64,000 bases of DNA from an uncultured Pelagibacteraceae bacterium (GCA_902535505.1 CACATS010000001.1:1-64000), one strand, 5' to 3'; counted from the stretch's first letter, positions 9,852-20,162 are shown. The notes: generated from the sequence alone by a model not told the origin. Translations and numbers: made by a program.

Positions 9852-10937
9852 ATGAGATTTCCTAAACCAAATAACATTGTTGCAGAGAAATATGTAGCTG
9901 GAATGAGCTTATTCAAGAGTAAATTAGCCAAGATTAAATTATCTGCTAATGAGTCTGCTCTTGGCCCTAGCCCAAAAGCAAGAAAACAATACTTAGAAGT
10001 TTCAAAAAACTTTGAAAGATACCCTGACTCTGATGGAACCTTTTTAAGAAATACTTTGGCTAATAAATTTAAGATTGATAACAATAGAATAATCTTAGGA
10101 TCAGGTTCTGATCAAATTTTTGAACTTATATGTAAATCGTTTCTTAAGAAAGGAGATGAAGTTATAGTACCTAAGTTTAGTTTTATAATTTACCGAATTT
10201 ACAGTAGAATGAATGGAGCAAAAGTTATTTATTCTAAAGAGAATAATTTTACTGTTTCAACTAAAGATATACTCAAAAAAGTTACAAGAAAAACCAAAAT
10301 AGTTTTCCTAGCTAACCCAAACAATCCAACTGGAACATATATTTCAAAGAGAGAATTACTCTTTTTAAGAAAAAAACTAAGAAGCAATATCTTGTTAGTA
10401 GTAGATGATGCTTATTTTGAGTATGTAAAAAATAAAGATTATTTGTCTGGTTTAGAAACTTTTATGAATTTTAAAAATGTAGTTATGACAAGAACTTTTT
10501 CAAAAATATATGGTTTAGCAGGGCTCAGAGTGGGCTGGGGATATGGATCAAAAGAAATTATCTCTGCATTAAATAAGGTGAAACCACCTTTTAATGTGAG
10601 CAGGCCAGCTTTGTTCGCAGCTTCTGCTGCTGTAAAAGATACTTTATGGCTTAATAAAGAAATTAAACACGTAAATAAATGGAATAAAAAAATGTTTTCT
10701 GAATTCAAAAAAATGAGAATAGAGACAAATAAAAGTTTTACTAATTTCTTATTGGTAAAATTTAATAAAGTTAAAACAAACTCTTCCCAAGTTTTTAGAT
10801 TACTTGCAAAATCAGGAATACTTGTTCGTAAAATGGATGTTTATGGAATTAAAAATTCTTTACGAATAACTATTGGTAAATCATCAGAGAATATTGCATT
10901 AATAAAAAAAATGAGAAAAATTTTAAATGTTTGGTAA
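9852..10937 (+). CDS. hisC: Histidinol-phosphate aminotransferase
   Basis: LSANESALGPSPKA, ANPNNPTGTYI, TFSKIYGLAGLRVGWGYG. Confidence 0.92.
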   Translation: MRFPKPNNIVAEKYVAGMSLFKSKLAKIKLSANESALGPSPKARKQYLEVSKNFERYPDSDGTFLRNTLANKFKIDNNRIILGSGSDQIFELICKSFLKKGDEVIVPKFSFIIYRIYSRMNGAKVIYSKENNFTVSTKDILKKVTRKTKIVFLANPNNPTGTYISKRELLFLRKKLRSNILLVVDDAYFEYVKNKDYLSGLETFMNFKNVVMTRTFSKIYGLAGLRVGWGYGSKEIISALNKVKPPFNVSRPALFAASAAVKDTLWLNKEIKHVNKWNKKMFSEFKKMRIETNKSFTNFLLVKFNKVKTNSSQVFRLLAKSGILVRKMDVYGIKNSLRITIGKSSENIALIKKMRKILNVW

Positions 10938-11823
10938 AATAAGTATAATAGGTTGTGGATTGATTGGCTCTTCAATTCTGAGAGCAATACAAGAAAAAAA
11001 ATTAGCTACAAAAATAAGTGTTTACGATAAGTCAAATAACGTTTTAGAATATTTAAAAAAAAATTTTACAGCTGATATTTGCTCTAATGTGTCTGAGACT
11101 ACAACAGATGCAGATCTGATAATAATTTCTACACCATTAAGTAGTTATAAAGAAATTTTGCTTTCTATAAAATCAAACTTAAAGGAAGGATCTATTCTTA
11201 CCGACACTGGTTCCACTAAAAAAGAAGTTAACAAAATTGTAAACAATTTAGGTCTTAAAAATATTACTTGGATAGCTTCACACCCAATAGCTGGAACAGA
11301 ATATAGTGGACCTGCCGCAGGATTTTCAAGTTTATTTAAAAATAGATGGTGCATTCTTTCTGCTGAAAATCAAGTTGCTAAAGATAAAATAGAAAACCTA
11401 GAAAAATTTTGGTCCAAATTAGGAAGTAAAGTTAAAGTCATGTCAATTGAAGATCATGATTATGTTTTGTCTTTAACAAGTCATCTTCCACATGCAGTTG
11501 CATATAGCATTGTTAGAACTGCAATTAATAATGAGGACAAATTTAAAAATGATGTTATTCAATATAGTGCTGGAGGATTAAGAGATTTTACTAGAATTGC
11601 TGCTTCAGATCCTTTGATGTGGAAAGATATTTTTATTGATAACAGTGAAAATATATTGAAAGTTTTAGATAACTATTCAAAAAATCTAGATGATATTAAA
11701 AGTGCTATAAAAAATAAAGACAGTAAAAAGCTTCTAGAAATATTTTCATCAACTAAAAAAGTAAGAAAAGAAATTATTGAAGCTGGACAGGATACTGAAA
11801 AACCAGACTTTGGAAGAAAATAA
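10927..11823 (+). CDS. tyrA: Prephenate/arogenate (cyclohexadienyl) dehydrogenase
   Basis: SIIGCGLIGSSIL; TDTGSTKKEV; ASHPIAGTEYSGPAAGF; LTSHLPHAVAYS. Confidence 0.9.
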   Translation: MFGKISIIGCGLIGSSILRAIQEKKLATKISVYDKSNNVLEYLKKNFTADICSNVSETTTDADLIIISTPLSSYKEILLSIKSNLKEGSILTDTGSTKKEVNKIVNNLGLKNITWIASHPIAGTEYSGPAAGFSSLFKNRWCILSAENQVAKDKIENLEKFWSKLGSKVKVMSIEDHDYVLSLTSHLPHAVAYSIVRTAINNEDKFKNDVIQYSAGGLRDFTRIAASDPLMWKDIFIDNSENILKVLDNYSKNLDDIKSAIKNKDSKKLLEIFSSTKKVRKEIIEAGQDTEKPDFGRK

Positions 11824-12531
11824 TTAATAATATTTTTTTATTTCAGTATAAATCTTATTTTCAAGTTCTTTAGTAAATTCATCATTTTCTTTACCAGGCA
11901 TAATAGGATCTAGAAATGAAATATGAATATCTCCTGAGAATTTCATAAAACTATTTTTAGGCCAGACTTTTCCAGTATTTAATGCAACTGGAATACAAGG
12001 TAAATTCAATGCTTTATATATTCGTCCTACTCCTTTTTTAAATGGAGGCTGTTCATCTAATTTTACCCGTGTACCTTGAGGAAATATCAATAGTGGTCTT
12101 TTATTTTTTTCTAATCTTTCTTTTATTTTGTCAAAAAAATTTAAATTTTCTTTAGTAGTAGTCTCTCTTATTATTGCTATAGAACCAATTTTTCTTAAAT
12201 ACCAACCAAATAAAGGTATATTCAAAAGTTCTTTTTTTAAAATAAAAATTGGACCATCAAGCGGAATTTGTAATGCAAAAGTTTCAAACATTGATTGATG
12301 AGCAGAAGCGACAAAAAAATTATCAACTTTTTTTAAGTTTTCTTCTCCGTGAAAAATTACTTTAGTATTCATTACAAGTTTTAAAATTAAAACAATGTAT
12401 TTCGCTGATAATCTTCCAAAAAAAATTGTAACTTTATTAGGAAGAATTAATGTTGGTATTGCTAATATGAAAATAAAAATAAGTCCAAAATAAAGAAAGA
12501 TATTAAAAATTAAAGATTTAATAAATTGCAT
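11824..12531 (-). CDS. plsC: 1-acyl-sn-glycerol-3-phosphate acyltransferase
   Basis: ASAHQSMFETF, IFPQGTRV. Confidence 0.88.
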   Translation of the reverse strand: MQFIKSLIFNIFLYFGLIFIFILAIPTLILPNKVTIFFGRLSAKYIVLILKLVMNTKVIFHGEENLKKVDNFFVASAHQSMFETFALQIPLDGPIFILKKELLNIPLFGWYLRKIGSIAIIRETTTKENLNFFDKIKERLEKNKRPLLIFPQGTRVKLDEQPPFKKGVGRIYKALNLPCIPVALNTGKVWPKNSFMKFSGDIHISFLDPIMPGKENDEFTKELENKIYTEIKKYY

Positions 12532-13760
12532 TAAGAATTTATCAATTTAAGTAAATTTTGTTTTTTTCTTATATATTTAAATTTATTTTTATTAATTAAA
12601 ATTTCAGCGATTAAAGGTCTCGTATTATAGTTTGATGACAGTGAGGAGCCGTAAGCACCAACATTTGTAATTGCTACAAAATCATTCTCAATTAATTTTT
12701 GATATTTTTTGTAAACTCCAAACTTACAAGTGCTTTCACAAATTGGACCTACAAATTCTATTGCACTTTTCATTTTGGATGAATTTTTAGTTATAGGAAT
12801 AATCTTATGAAATGCGTCATATAAAGCTGGACGCATAAAATCATTCATACCTGCATCTAATATTATAAAGTTTTTATTGAGCCCTTTTTTTATAAATTGA
12901 ACTTTACTTACAAGTAAGCCTGTATTTCCAATAATGGATCTACCAGGTTCAAAAATAATTTTACATTTAAGTTTTTTTGCAAAATTATTAACTAATTTTG
13001 CGTAATTATTTAAATTTATTGGTTTTTCATTATCATTATAATTAATTCCAAAACCTCCACCCAAATCGACATACTTTAAACTTAATTTTAGTTCCTTAAT
13101 TAATTTGTTCATTACATTAAGTGTCTTTTTAAAGGGCCCATCATTTAAAATTTGACTCCCTATATGAACACTTAATGCCTCAAGTTTGATATTTTTAAAT
13201 TTATTTATCTCTCTTAGAAAAGACTTAAAATTTTTTATTGATAAACCAAATTTATTATCTGCTTTACCAGTAGATATATTTTTATGTGTTTTTGCATCGA
13301 CATTAGGATTTAACCGAAAGCCAATGGAAACTTTTTTTCTCAAATTTTTTGCTAATTTGTTAACTAATTTCGCTTCACTCTCAGACTCACAGTTGATCAA
13401 TAAAATTTTTTTATTAATTGCTATTTTTAACTCGTCCTCAGATTTACCAACTCCCGAAAAAACGATTTTTTTTGGTTTAATGCCTGCTTTAATGGCCTTT
13501 AATAGTTCTCCGCCTGACACAACATCAGCTCCAGCACCAAGTTTACCTAAAATTCTTAAAATATTTGTATTGCTATTAGATTTTGCAGCAAAACATATTA
13601 AAGGATTAGTTTTTTTAAATGTTTTTACAAAATTTAAATAATTAGAAACTATTTGATTTTCAGAATAAATATAAAAAGGAGTTTTATTTTTCTTTAAAAA
13701 ATTCTGGATAGATACTCGCTCCAGAAATAAATTTTTGCCTACATATCTTAAATTTTGCAT
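12531..13760 (-). CDS. lysA: Diaminopimelate decarboxylase
   Basis: CFAAKSNSNTNILRILGKLGAGADVVSGGEL; VDLGGGFGINY; EPGRSI. Confidence 0.95.
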   Translation of the reverse strand: MQNLRYVGKNLFLERVSIQNFLKKNKTPFYIYSENQIVSNYLNFVKTFKKTNPLICFAAKSNSNTNILRILGKLGAGADVVSGGELLKAIKAGIKPKKIVFSGVGKSEDELKIAINKKILLINCESESEAKLVNKLAKNLRKKVSIGFRLNPNVDAKTHKNISTGKADNKFGLSIKNFKSFLREINKFKNIKLEALSVHIGSQILNDGPFKKTLNVMNKLIKELKLSLKYVDLGGGFGINYNDNEKPINLNNYAKLVNNFAKKLKCKIIFEPGRSIIGNTGLLVSKVQFIKKGLNKNFIILDAGMNDFMRPALYDAFHKIIPITKNSSKMKSAIEFVGPICESTCKFGVYKKYQKLIENDFVAITNVGAYGSSLSSNYNTRPLIAEILINKNKFKYIRKKQNLLKLINS

Positions 13761-13764
13761 AAGA

Positions 13765-13875
13765 TTATAAAATTATTTGTATATGATTATATTTTCCTTG
13801 ATACTTTGGTTCCGATTTCTTTCCACATCCAGATAGAGTTAAGATTATTATACAAATTAATACTAATATTTTCAT
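13765..13875 (-). CDS. Small LptM/YifL-like lipoprotein, 36 aa (not in ORF track)
   Basis: MKILVLICIIILTLSGCGKKSEPKYQGKYNHIQIIL; signal peptide plus lipobox LSGC; SD AAGGAGGT upstream; ATGA overlap with argH stop; lies between argH and lysA. Confidence 0.85.
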   Translation of the reverse strand: MKILVLICIIILTLSGCGKKSEPKYQGKYNHIQIIL

Positions 13876-15254
13876 TTTACCTCCTTTTTATATTTTTTAA
13901 TCATTGCTTTAACATTAGTAGTAGAAGTTCCTCCATAGGATTTTTTTGAGTTCATAGAATTATTTACATCAAATATTTTTAGTACATTTTTATCTAAATT
14001 TTTGTAAATTTTTGTTATTTCTTGTAAAGATAACTCAGGTAACAATTTACTTTTCTTTTCGGCGTAATTCACTAATTTTGTTGCAACCGCATAAGACTCT
14101 CTAAAAGTGAGTTTCTTTTCCTTTACCAAATAATCAGCAAAATCAGTAGCCGTGGTAAAACCTTCACTAGCCATTTTTAGCATATTTTTTTCATTCGGTT
14201 TTATTGAATTAACTAATTCAAGACTTAAAACCAATGAGTCATTTAAAGTATCAAATCCATCAAAGACAAGTTTTTTATCATCCTGAAGATCTTTGAAATA
14301 AGACATTGGAAGTCCCTTCATTATAGTAAGCATCGAATTTAAATTGCCATAGTTCAAACCAACTCTACCTCTGATTAATTCAGCAGGGTCAGGATTTTTC
14401 TTTTGTGGCATTATCGATGATCCAGTCAACATACTGTCATCAAATGAAATTAAATTAAACGCATTTGAATTAAAAATTATAAAATCTTCAGCTAATCTAG
14501 ATAAATGCATTGCACATAAAGCAGAGGCATATAAAAAATCTACTGCAAAGTCTCTGTCTGCAACAGAGTCTATTGAATTATCAGTTGGTTTCTTAAAACC
14601 AAGTTGTCTTGAAGTATAATTTCTATCTATTTTATAAGAAGTTCCCGCTAGTGCGGCTGAACCTAATGGGCACTCATCTAAAAGTTTTATATTATTTTCG
14701 AATCTTTTTTTATCTCTTTTAAACATTTCAAAGTAAGACAGAAGATAATGTGCAAACGAAATAGGTTGTGCATTCTTAAGATGTGTTAAGCCAGGCATAA
14801 CAGTATCAACATTTTTCTCTGCTTTTTTGATTAAAATTTTCATTAAAGAGTTAATGTTAGCTATAGTTTCTTTTGATGATTTTTTAATCCATAATTTGAA
14901 ATCTGTAACAACTTGATCATTTCTTGATCTAGCTGTGTGCAAAAAGCCTGCAGAAGGACCAATTAATTCAAATAATTTTTTTTCTATATTCAAATGTATA
15001 TCCTCAAATTTTTCTTGAAATTTGAACTTTCCTTTATCAATCTGTGATTTAATTTTTTTAAGACCATTGATAATTTTAGATCCCTCTTTTTTGCCAATAA
15101 TCTTTTGTTTAACAAGCATTTTGGTATGAACAATGGACGCAGCTATATCTTGCTCATAAAGTCTTTTATCTGCACTTATAGATGAGCCTATTTTTTGAAA
15201 AGAAAGTGATGTCTTTCCCTTTAGTCTATTCGCCCAAACAGTTTTATTTTTCAT
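13872..15254 (-). CDS. argH: Argininosuccinate lyase
   Basis: TGSSIMPQKKNPDPAELIRGR; TARSRNDQV. Confidence 0.97.
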   Translation of the reverse strand: MKNKTVWANRLKGKTSLSFQKIGSSISADKRLYEQDIAASIVHTKMLVKQKIIGKKEGSKIINGLKKIKSQIDKGKFKFQEKFEDIHLNIEKKLFELIGPSAGFLHTARSRNDQVVTDFKLWIKKSSKETIANINSLMKILIKKAEKNVDTVMPGLTHLKNAQPISFAHYLLSYFEMFKRDKKRFENNIKLLDECPLGSAALAGTSYKIDRNYTSRQLGFKKPTDNSIDSVADRDFAVDFLYASALCAMHLSRLAEDFIIFNSNAFNLISFDDSMLTGSSIMPQKKNPDPAELIRGRVGLNYGNLNSMLTIMKGLPMSYFKDLQDDKKLVFDGFDTLNDSLVLSLELVNSIKPNEKNMLKMASEGFTTATDFADYLVKEKKLTFRESYAVATKLVNYAEKKSKLLPELSLQEITKIYKNLDKNVLKIFDVNNSMNSKKSYGGTSTTNVKAMIKKYKKEVK

Positions 15255-15284
15255 TTTACTATGTTATCTACAATTTAAATTAAT

Positions 15285-15812
15285 ATGAAAATTATTAAAT
15301 CTTTTAAAATCTATATTCACATAATAGTTTTATCTCTTGTTAGCCAAAATCTTATTGGAGCAGAAGATTTTTCAAAAAATGTTATTATTCATGAAAAACC
15401 TCAAATTATCAGCGAACTCAAATTTAAAGACTCAAATCTTCAAAACGTTGATTTAATCGACAAAAGAGGCAAGATCATGATAATTAATTTTTGGGCCACG
15501 TGGTGTGCACCGTGCCGAAAAGAAATGCCATCTTTAGAAAAACTAGGCACTAAGTTACCAGAAATTGATATTTTTGCAGTGAATATGGAAAAACCAAACA
15601 ATATAAAAGTAGATAAATTTTTTAAAGATATAGGAGTAAAAGATCTAAAAACTTACTACGATCCTGAACTGAGATTAGTCAAAGAGTTCAAATTAAGAGG
15701 CTTGCCCACAAGCATACTTATTAATAAGGAAGGAAAAGAGTTTGGAAAAGTGATCGGTGAAATCGATTTTGCTAGTGAGGAATTTATTAAATTTTTAAGA
15801 AAATATATTTAG
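15285..15812 (+). CDS. TlpA-like thiol:disulfide thioredoxin-fold protein
   Basis: IINFWATWCAPCRKEMPSLEKL; signal peptide; divergent from argH. Confidence 0.9.
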   Translation: MKIIKSFKIYIHIIVLSLVSQNLIGAEDFSKNVIIHEKPQIISELKFKDSNLQNVDLIDKRGKIMIINFWATWCAPCRKEMPSLEKLGTKLPEIDIFAVNMEKPNNIKVDKFFKDIGVKDLKTYYDPELRLVKEFKLRGLPTSILINKEGKEFGKVIGEIDFASEEFIKFLRKYI

Positions 15813-16009
15813 TCTTTAAAAAAATAGGCAAGCAAAACTAAAACAATAATTGCAATAAATTGTAACAATACTCTTAACTGCATAAGTTTATTTGAATATT
15901 TTTTACTAGTACTTCCACCTTTAAATAAAGTATAAATACCCATTATTAAAACTATTGCAACAGCACCTAATAAAGTGAAACCTATAAAGTTAAATAAAAA
16001 TTCTGACAT
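15809..16009 (-). CDS. Twin-transmembrane HIG1-domain-like small protein
   Basis: FTLLGAVAIVLIMGIYTLFKGG...YSNKLMQLRVLLQFIAIIVLVLLAYFFKD. Confidence 0.75.
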   Translation of the reverse strand: MSEFLFNFIGFTLLGAVAIVLIMGIYTLFKGGSTSKKYSNKLMQLRVLLQFIAIIVLVLLAYFFKD

Positions 16010-16024
16010 TGGTATTTTATCTAT

Positions 16025-16678
16025 ATGACCTTTTCATTAAATACAATTATTTTAGAGCCACTTTCTAAAAAAAAACCAAAGAATGCAGTAATTCTTTGTC
16101 ACGGTTATGGTGGAGACGGAAAAGATATTTCAATTTTAGCCAGTTATTGGAGAGCACACCTGCCAGACACTATTATAATTTGCCCAGATGCACCTGAAAA
16201 ATGCGCAGCAAGCCCAACAGGTTTTCAATGGTTCGACTTAATGGATCAAACTCCTGAACAAATTTTATCAAAATCTTTTGTAGCTGAGAATAAACTTAAT
16301 AAATTTATAGATGAAGTTAAGGAAAAATATAATTTAAAAGCTAATGAAATTATCATTGGAGGTTTTAGCCAAGGTTGTATGATAACATTACAAACAGGAA
16401 TAAAGCGAAGAGACACTATAAACTCAGTTGTTGGATATTCTGGTAGAATTATAAGTACAGAACATCTCTCTAAAAATATAATTTCCAGACCGAATATTAT
16501 CTTAATGCATGGAGATCTTGATCAAGTTGTTCCAATAGAATCACTTCTTGAAGCAAAAGAATTTTTTGGAAAAAATAATTACAAAATTGAAACAAAAATA
16601 TTTAAAAACTGTGAACATCGTATACCAACCGAGGGGTCAAGTTTGGGTCTTCAATTCATTAAAAAACATTTCAATTAA
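16025..16678 (+). CDS. Phospholipase/carboxylesterase family alpha/beta hydrolase
   Basis: VILCHGYGGDGKD; GGFSQGCMITL; MHGDLDQVVP. Confidence 0.9.
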   Translation: MTFSLNTIILEPLSKKKPKNAVILCHGYGGDGKDISILASYWRAHLPDTIIICPDAPEKCAASPTGFQWFDLMDQTPEQILSKSFVAENKLNKFIDEVKEKYNLKANEIIIGGFSQGCMITLQTGIKRRDTINSVVGYSGRIISTEHLSKNIISRPNIILMHGDLDQVVPIESLLEAKEFFGKNNYKIETKIFKNCEHRIPTEGSSLGLQFIKKHFN

Positions 16679-16742
16679 TAAGTATTTTACCTGGTACATA
16701 ATTATAACTTGATAAAATTTTTCTTATCAGTTAGCTTTAATC

Positions 16743-17312
16743 ATGATTATTTCTTCTGCAGAAAAAGTTCCGTTAGAAAAATGCCCAGCATTGGTTCTTA
16801 ATGCCGATTTTAGACCTTTGAGTTATTATCCCCTTTCAATATGGTGCTGGCAAGATGCAGTTAAATCAGTTTTTTTAGATAGAGTGAGTATTGTTTCGAA
16901 TTACAAAAGAAAAATTAGAAGTCCATCTTTTGAAATGAATTTACCAAGTGTAATAGCTTTAAAAAATTTTATACAACCATCAAAAAATCCAAACTTTACA
17001 AGATTCAACGTTTTTTTGAGAGATAAGTTTGCTTGCCAATATTGTGGAGACAAAAAAGATTTAACTTTTGATCACCTTCTTCCAAAATCCAAAGGCGGTC
17101 TTACAGACTGGAACAACGTTGTTACAGCTTGTTCAAGTTGTAACGTGAAAAAAGGCGGTAAACTTTACAAAGATTGTGATTTAAAATTAACCAATAAGCC
17201 TTATGCTCCTACTGTGGAAGACCTTCACAGAAATGGTAGAAATTTTCCGCCTAATTTTTTACACGAAAGTTGGATGGACTATCTTTATTGGGATATCGAA
17301 TTAGAACCGTAA
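16743..17312 (+). CDS. HNH endonuclease family protein
   Basis: FACQYCGDKKDLTFDHLLPKSKGGLTDWNNVVTACSSCNVKKG. Confidence 0.92.
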   Translation: MIISSAEKVPLEKCPALVLNADFRPLSYYPLSIWCWQDAVKSVFLDRVSIVSNYKRKIRSPSFEMNLPSVIALKNFIQPSKNPNFTRFNVFLRDKFACQYCGDKKDLTFDHLLPKSKGGLTDWNNVVTACSSCNVKKGGKLYKDCDLKLTNKPYAPTVEDLHRNGRNFPPNFLHESWMDYLYWDIELEP

Positions 17313-17846
17313 TTAAATTTTTTCAGAAATTGTAATAGCTATTCTTGATGAAGTTTTGATAACTTTATCTAACACCCCAAATAAACCTTTTTTTGTTGCA
17401 CCATTGTCATAAGCTATATCTTTATGGTCAAGTTCATCTTGTCTAAACTTCATAATTTTCTTTTTTAACTCTTCCTCATCTTTACCAAGTTTATATGTTT
17501 GATCTTTATAATGACCATCTATTACTTCTTCAACAGAAGCAGTACATAACATAGCTGCTTTCTCACCAAGCATTGCCGTTCCAAAACCTAAAGTAACTCC
17601 CATTAAATCCCAGAGAGGCAAAAGTTTAGTTGGCTGAATATTTCTTTTTTTAATTTCATTATCAAAGTATTCATAATGCTCTCTTTCGTGCTCTTTCATT
17701 TCTTCAATCTTTCTTTTCAAAGCGGCATTTTGTTTGAAAGTTTTTAGAGCAAGTAGCTGGCCTTCATAAATTTTAATAGCACCACGTTCTCCAGCATGAT
17801 CTACTCTTATAATCTCTTCTAAAGTTTTTTTATTAGTTTTTTCCAT
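17313..17846 (-). CDS. coq7: Demethoxyubiquinone hydroxylase, COQ7 family
   Basis: IIRVDHAGERGAIKIYEGQL; EHEREHYEYFD; RQDELDHKDIAYD. Confidence 0.93.
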   Translation of the reverse strand: MEKTNKKTLEEIIRVDHAGERGAIKIYEGQLLALKTFKQNAALKRKIEEMKEHEREHYEYFDNEIKKRNIQPTKLLPLWDLMGVTLGFGTAMLGEKAAMLCTASVEEVIDGHYKDQTYKLGKDEEELKKKIMKFRQDELDHKDIAYDNGATKKGLFGVLDKVIKTSSRIAITISEKI

Positions 17847-18315
17847 AATTCTTTATTACTTTGAACATAATACCACTTAACAATATCGAAATAACTGTAT
17901 TTATTGTAGCAAGAGAAAGTCCGAAAAACCTAAAAGTTACGTCTTTACAGCTTATTAGAGTTTTATTCTGAAGTTGTTTTAATAAATCTTCTTTAGACAT
18001 GTTTACATTAGACGAACCCAAATCGCACACCAAAGACTCACTAAAAAATCCTTGTTCGATCCCTACATGGTAAAAAGAAACTACCGAACCAAAAATAAAA
18101 AATAATAGCACAATACCAGCAATTAATTTTTCAAATTTATTAATTATAAATATTAAAGAAATAAGTATTAAAGACGCTAAATAAGGAATTCTCTCAATTA
18201 GACACAAATTACAAGGTTCATGTCCTAATATGTATTGAATGAAATAAGCTATAGCCAAAGATAAAAAACTTAAAGCTAAAATACTGTTTAAAATTAACTT
18301 ATTGTTATTCAACAT
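17833..18315 (-). CDS. dsbB: DsbB-family disulfide bond formation protein
   Basis: GHEPCNLCLIERIPYLASL, multiple TM; start trimmed to MLNNNK. Confidence 0.85.
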   Translation of the reverse strand: MLNNNKLILNSILALSFLSLAIAYFIQYILGHEPCNLCLIERIPYLASLILISLIFIINKFEKLIAGIVLLFFIFGSVVSFYHVGIEQGFFSESLVCDLGSSNVNMSKEDLLKQLQNKTLISCKDVTFRFFGLSLATINTVISILLSGIMFKVIKNYGKN

Positions 18316-18914
18316 TAAGTGAAAATTATATAAAGGACGACGGCTAAAACCACAATAAAAATTCCAGTTAAAGTAAACCATAGCGCACCTCTTTTCTCGA
18401 TGAAATCACCAAATTTTTTCCCAAAAAGAAATGTTAAATAAGAAACTAAGAAAAATCTTAGTCCTCTGGTAAATAAACATATAAAGAAAAATACTGGAAG
18501 ATTATAAGCGATCACTCCACTAGTAATAGTAAAAACTTTAAAAGGAAGAGGGGTAAAGCCAGCTAAAAACATAATTCCAAGCCATGCTAAAAAACCACCT
18601 TTTGTAGACATCTTATCTTGCATCTCAAAAACTTTTTCCTCGTAACCATAAAATTCAATAATGACCATTGAGGCATCTAAAAAGAAAACTCCTAGCATGT
18701 ATCCAAACAACCCTCCTAAAACAGAGCCCGTTGTAGCTATAAGAAATATTTTAAGATAATCCTCTCTCTTTGCCACTACCATCGGAACAATCATTAAGTC
18801 AGGTGGAACTGGAAAAAAAAAACTTTCGATAAAAGCTACAAAACCTAATAAAGGCTTTGAAAATTTATGTCTAGCAAGCTCAACACATCTATCGTATAAT
18901 TTTTTTAAAATCAT
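18315..18914 (-). CDS. DedA/YqaA-family membrane protein
   Basis: FIESFFFPVPPDLMIVPMVVAKREDYLKIFLIATTGSVLGGLFGYMLG. Confidence 0.88.
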   Translation of the reverse strand: MILKKLYDRCVELARHKFSKPLLGFVAFIESFFFPVPPDLMIVPMVVAKREDYLKIFLIATTGSVLGGLFGYMLGVFFLDASMVIIEFYGYEEKVFEMQDKMSTKGGFLAWLGIMFLAGFTPLPFKVFTITSGVIAYNLPVFFFICLFTRGLRFFLVSYLTFLFGKKFGDFIEKRGALWFTLTGIFIVVLAVVLYIIFT

Positions 18915-19098
18915 GAATTTAAAATGCACAATCCTCAGGTATCTGGCAAGTTTAATATTATCTACAGTTGCTATTTATTCAATCGTTATAGTTGCAGGAA
19001 TATTTGGAGCAGATTACGGTTTTTCGCCAGAAGGAACATTTATTATTTGGATTTTAATGGCTATATTAATCAATCAAAGTGTAACGTGGAAAAAATAA
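18913..19098 (+). CDS. Small two-TM protein of unknown function
   Basis: 61-aa ORF with two hydrophobic segments, directly upstream of the next same-strand gene. Confidence 0.6.
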   Translation: MNLKCTILRYLASLILSTVAIYSIVIVAGIFGADYGFSPEGTFIIWILMAILINQSVTWKK

Positions 19099-20148
19099 AT
19101 GTCTAAGCCAATAGATCTTAAAACGGTAAAAATTTTCGAGCCTTTAAAAAAAAAACCGTCTTTTGAAAACAAAATTTTTAATACAATAAATGCAGATGAG
19201 GTTTACGAGGTTTTATCCAAACATTCTAATGAAACGGTAACTTTATGGTTTAAATTGCAGCAATCATGGTGCAATAACGCTTATAGTACCTTTAAAGATT
19301 ATGATAGTTACTTAATTTTAGTTTATTTAATCAATACTGTATTTAAAAAATATTCATATCGTTTTCAGTATTTGTCTTATACAGAATTTTATGAAAAAAA
19401 TGAACTTTTGATTGATAAAATTAACTTAATTGAAATTTCAAAAGAATTAAATATTCCTAAGGAAACTATAAGAAGAAAAGTAAATTTTTTACAAAATCAA
19501 AATATTATATATAGAAAAGGAAAATCAATTTTCTTCAATAGAAAGATAACAGAACTTCAAAGACCAGCAAATTCAAAAAGATTTATGGCTAATTTTTTAG
19601 AAAAGACTAGTCAAATTCTATCAAAAGAATCTTGGTTTGGTAGAGCATTTTCAAAAGAAGAAATAGAAGCATTTATTAATAAATATTTTACAATATGCTG
19701 GCAACATTGGTTTAGAATGCAAATTCCTTTTTTAGTGAGACATAGATCTTTTTTCGGTGACCTAGAAACTTGGAATGTATGGGGTGCAATAGGTATCTCA
19801 CAATTTACCGATTATTCAAAACAAGTAAAAAACAGAGTTGTTGAGGATCCTAGAACTTACGCAGACTTATATTTACACCTTTTAAGGCATACTCCTAAAA
19901 ATGGAATTAACGCCTCTTCTATTTCAGAAATTTCAACAATCCCAAGAGCTACAGTAATTAGAAAATTAAAGTATCTTACAAAGGAAAAGTTAGTAACGAA
20001 AAATAAAAAGCTAGAATATATGCTTTTACCTTCTCCCAAAAATATTAAATCTTTCGAACAAAACTATATGCATAACCAAAAGCATAAAGCTGGTTTTGTA
20101 ACTGTAATTTTCGACCTCATGAAAAACTCTTCATTCAAAGTAGAATAG
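19099..20148 (+). CDS. Unknown protein with two winged-helix/HTH-like segments
   Basis: IEISKELNIPKETIRRKVNFLQNQNIIYRKG and ISEISTIPRATVIRKLKYLTKEKLVTKNKK. Confidence 0.75.
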   Translation: MSKPIDLKTVKIFEPLKKKPSFENKIFNTINADEVYEVLSKHSNETVTLWFKLQQSWCNNAYSTFKDYDSYLILVYLINTVFKKYSYRFQYLSYTEFYEKNELLIDKINLIEISKELNIPKETIRRKVNFLQNQNIIYRKGKSIFFNRKITELQRPANSKRFMANFLEKTSQILSKESWFGRAFSKEEIEAFINKYFTICWQHWFRMQIPFLVRHRSFFGDLETWNVWGAIGISQFTDYSKQVKNRVVEDPRTYADLYLHLLRHTPKNGINASSISEISTIPRATVIRKLKYLTKEKLVTKNKKLEYMLLPSPKNIKSFEQNYMHNQKHKAGFVTVIFDLMKNSSFKVE

Positions 20149-20162
20149 GAACTTACAAAATT

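Noticed and set aside
12268-12297. PlsC motif HQSMFE (H-x4-E) instead of H-x4-D
   Set aside because: Similar HQSxxE variants are, as I recall, common in alphaproteobacterial acyltransferases, so not treated as novel
13186-13641. 151-aa + ORF
   Set aside because: Antisense of lysA; no recognisable domain
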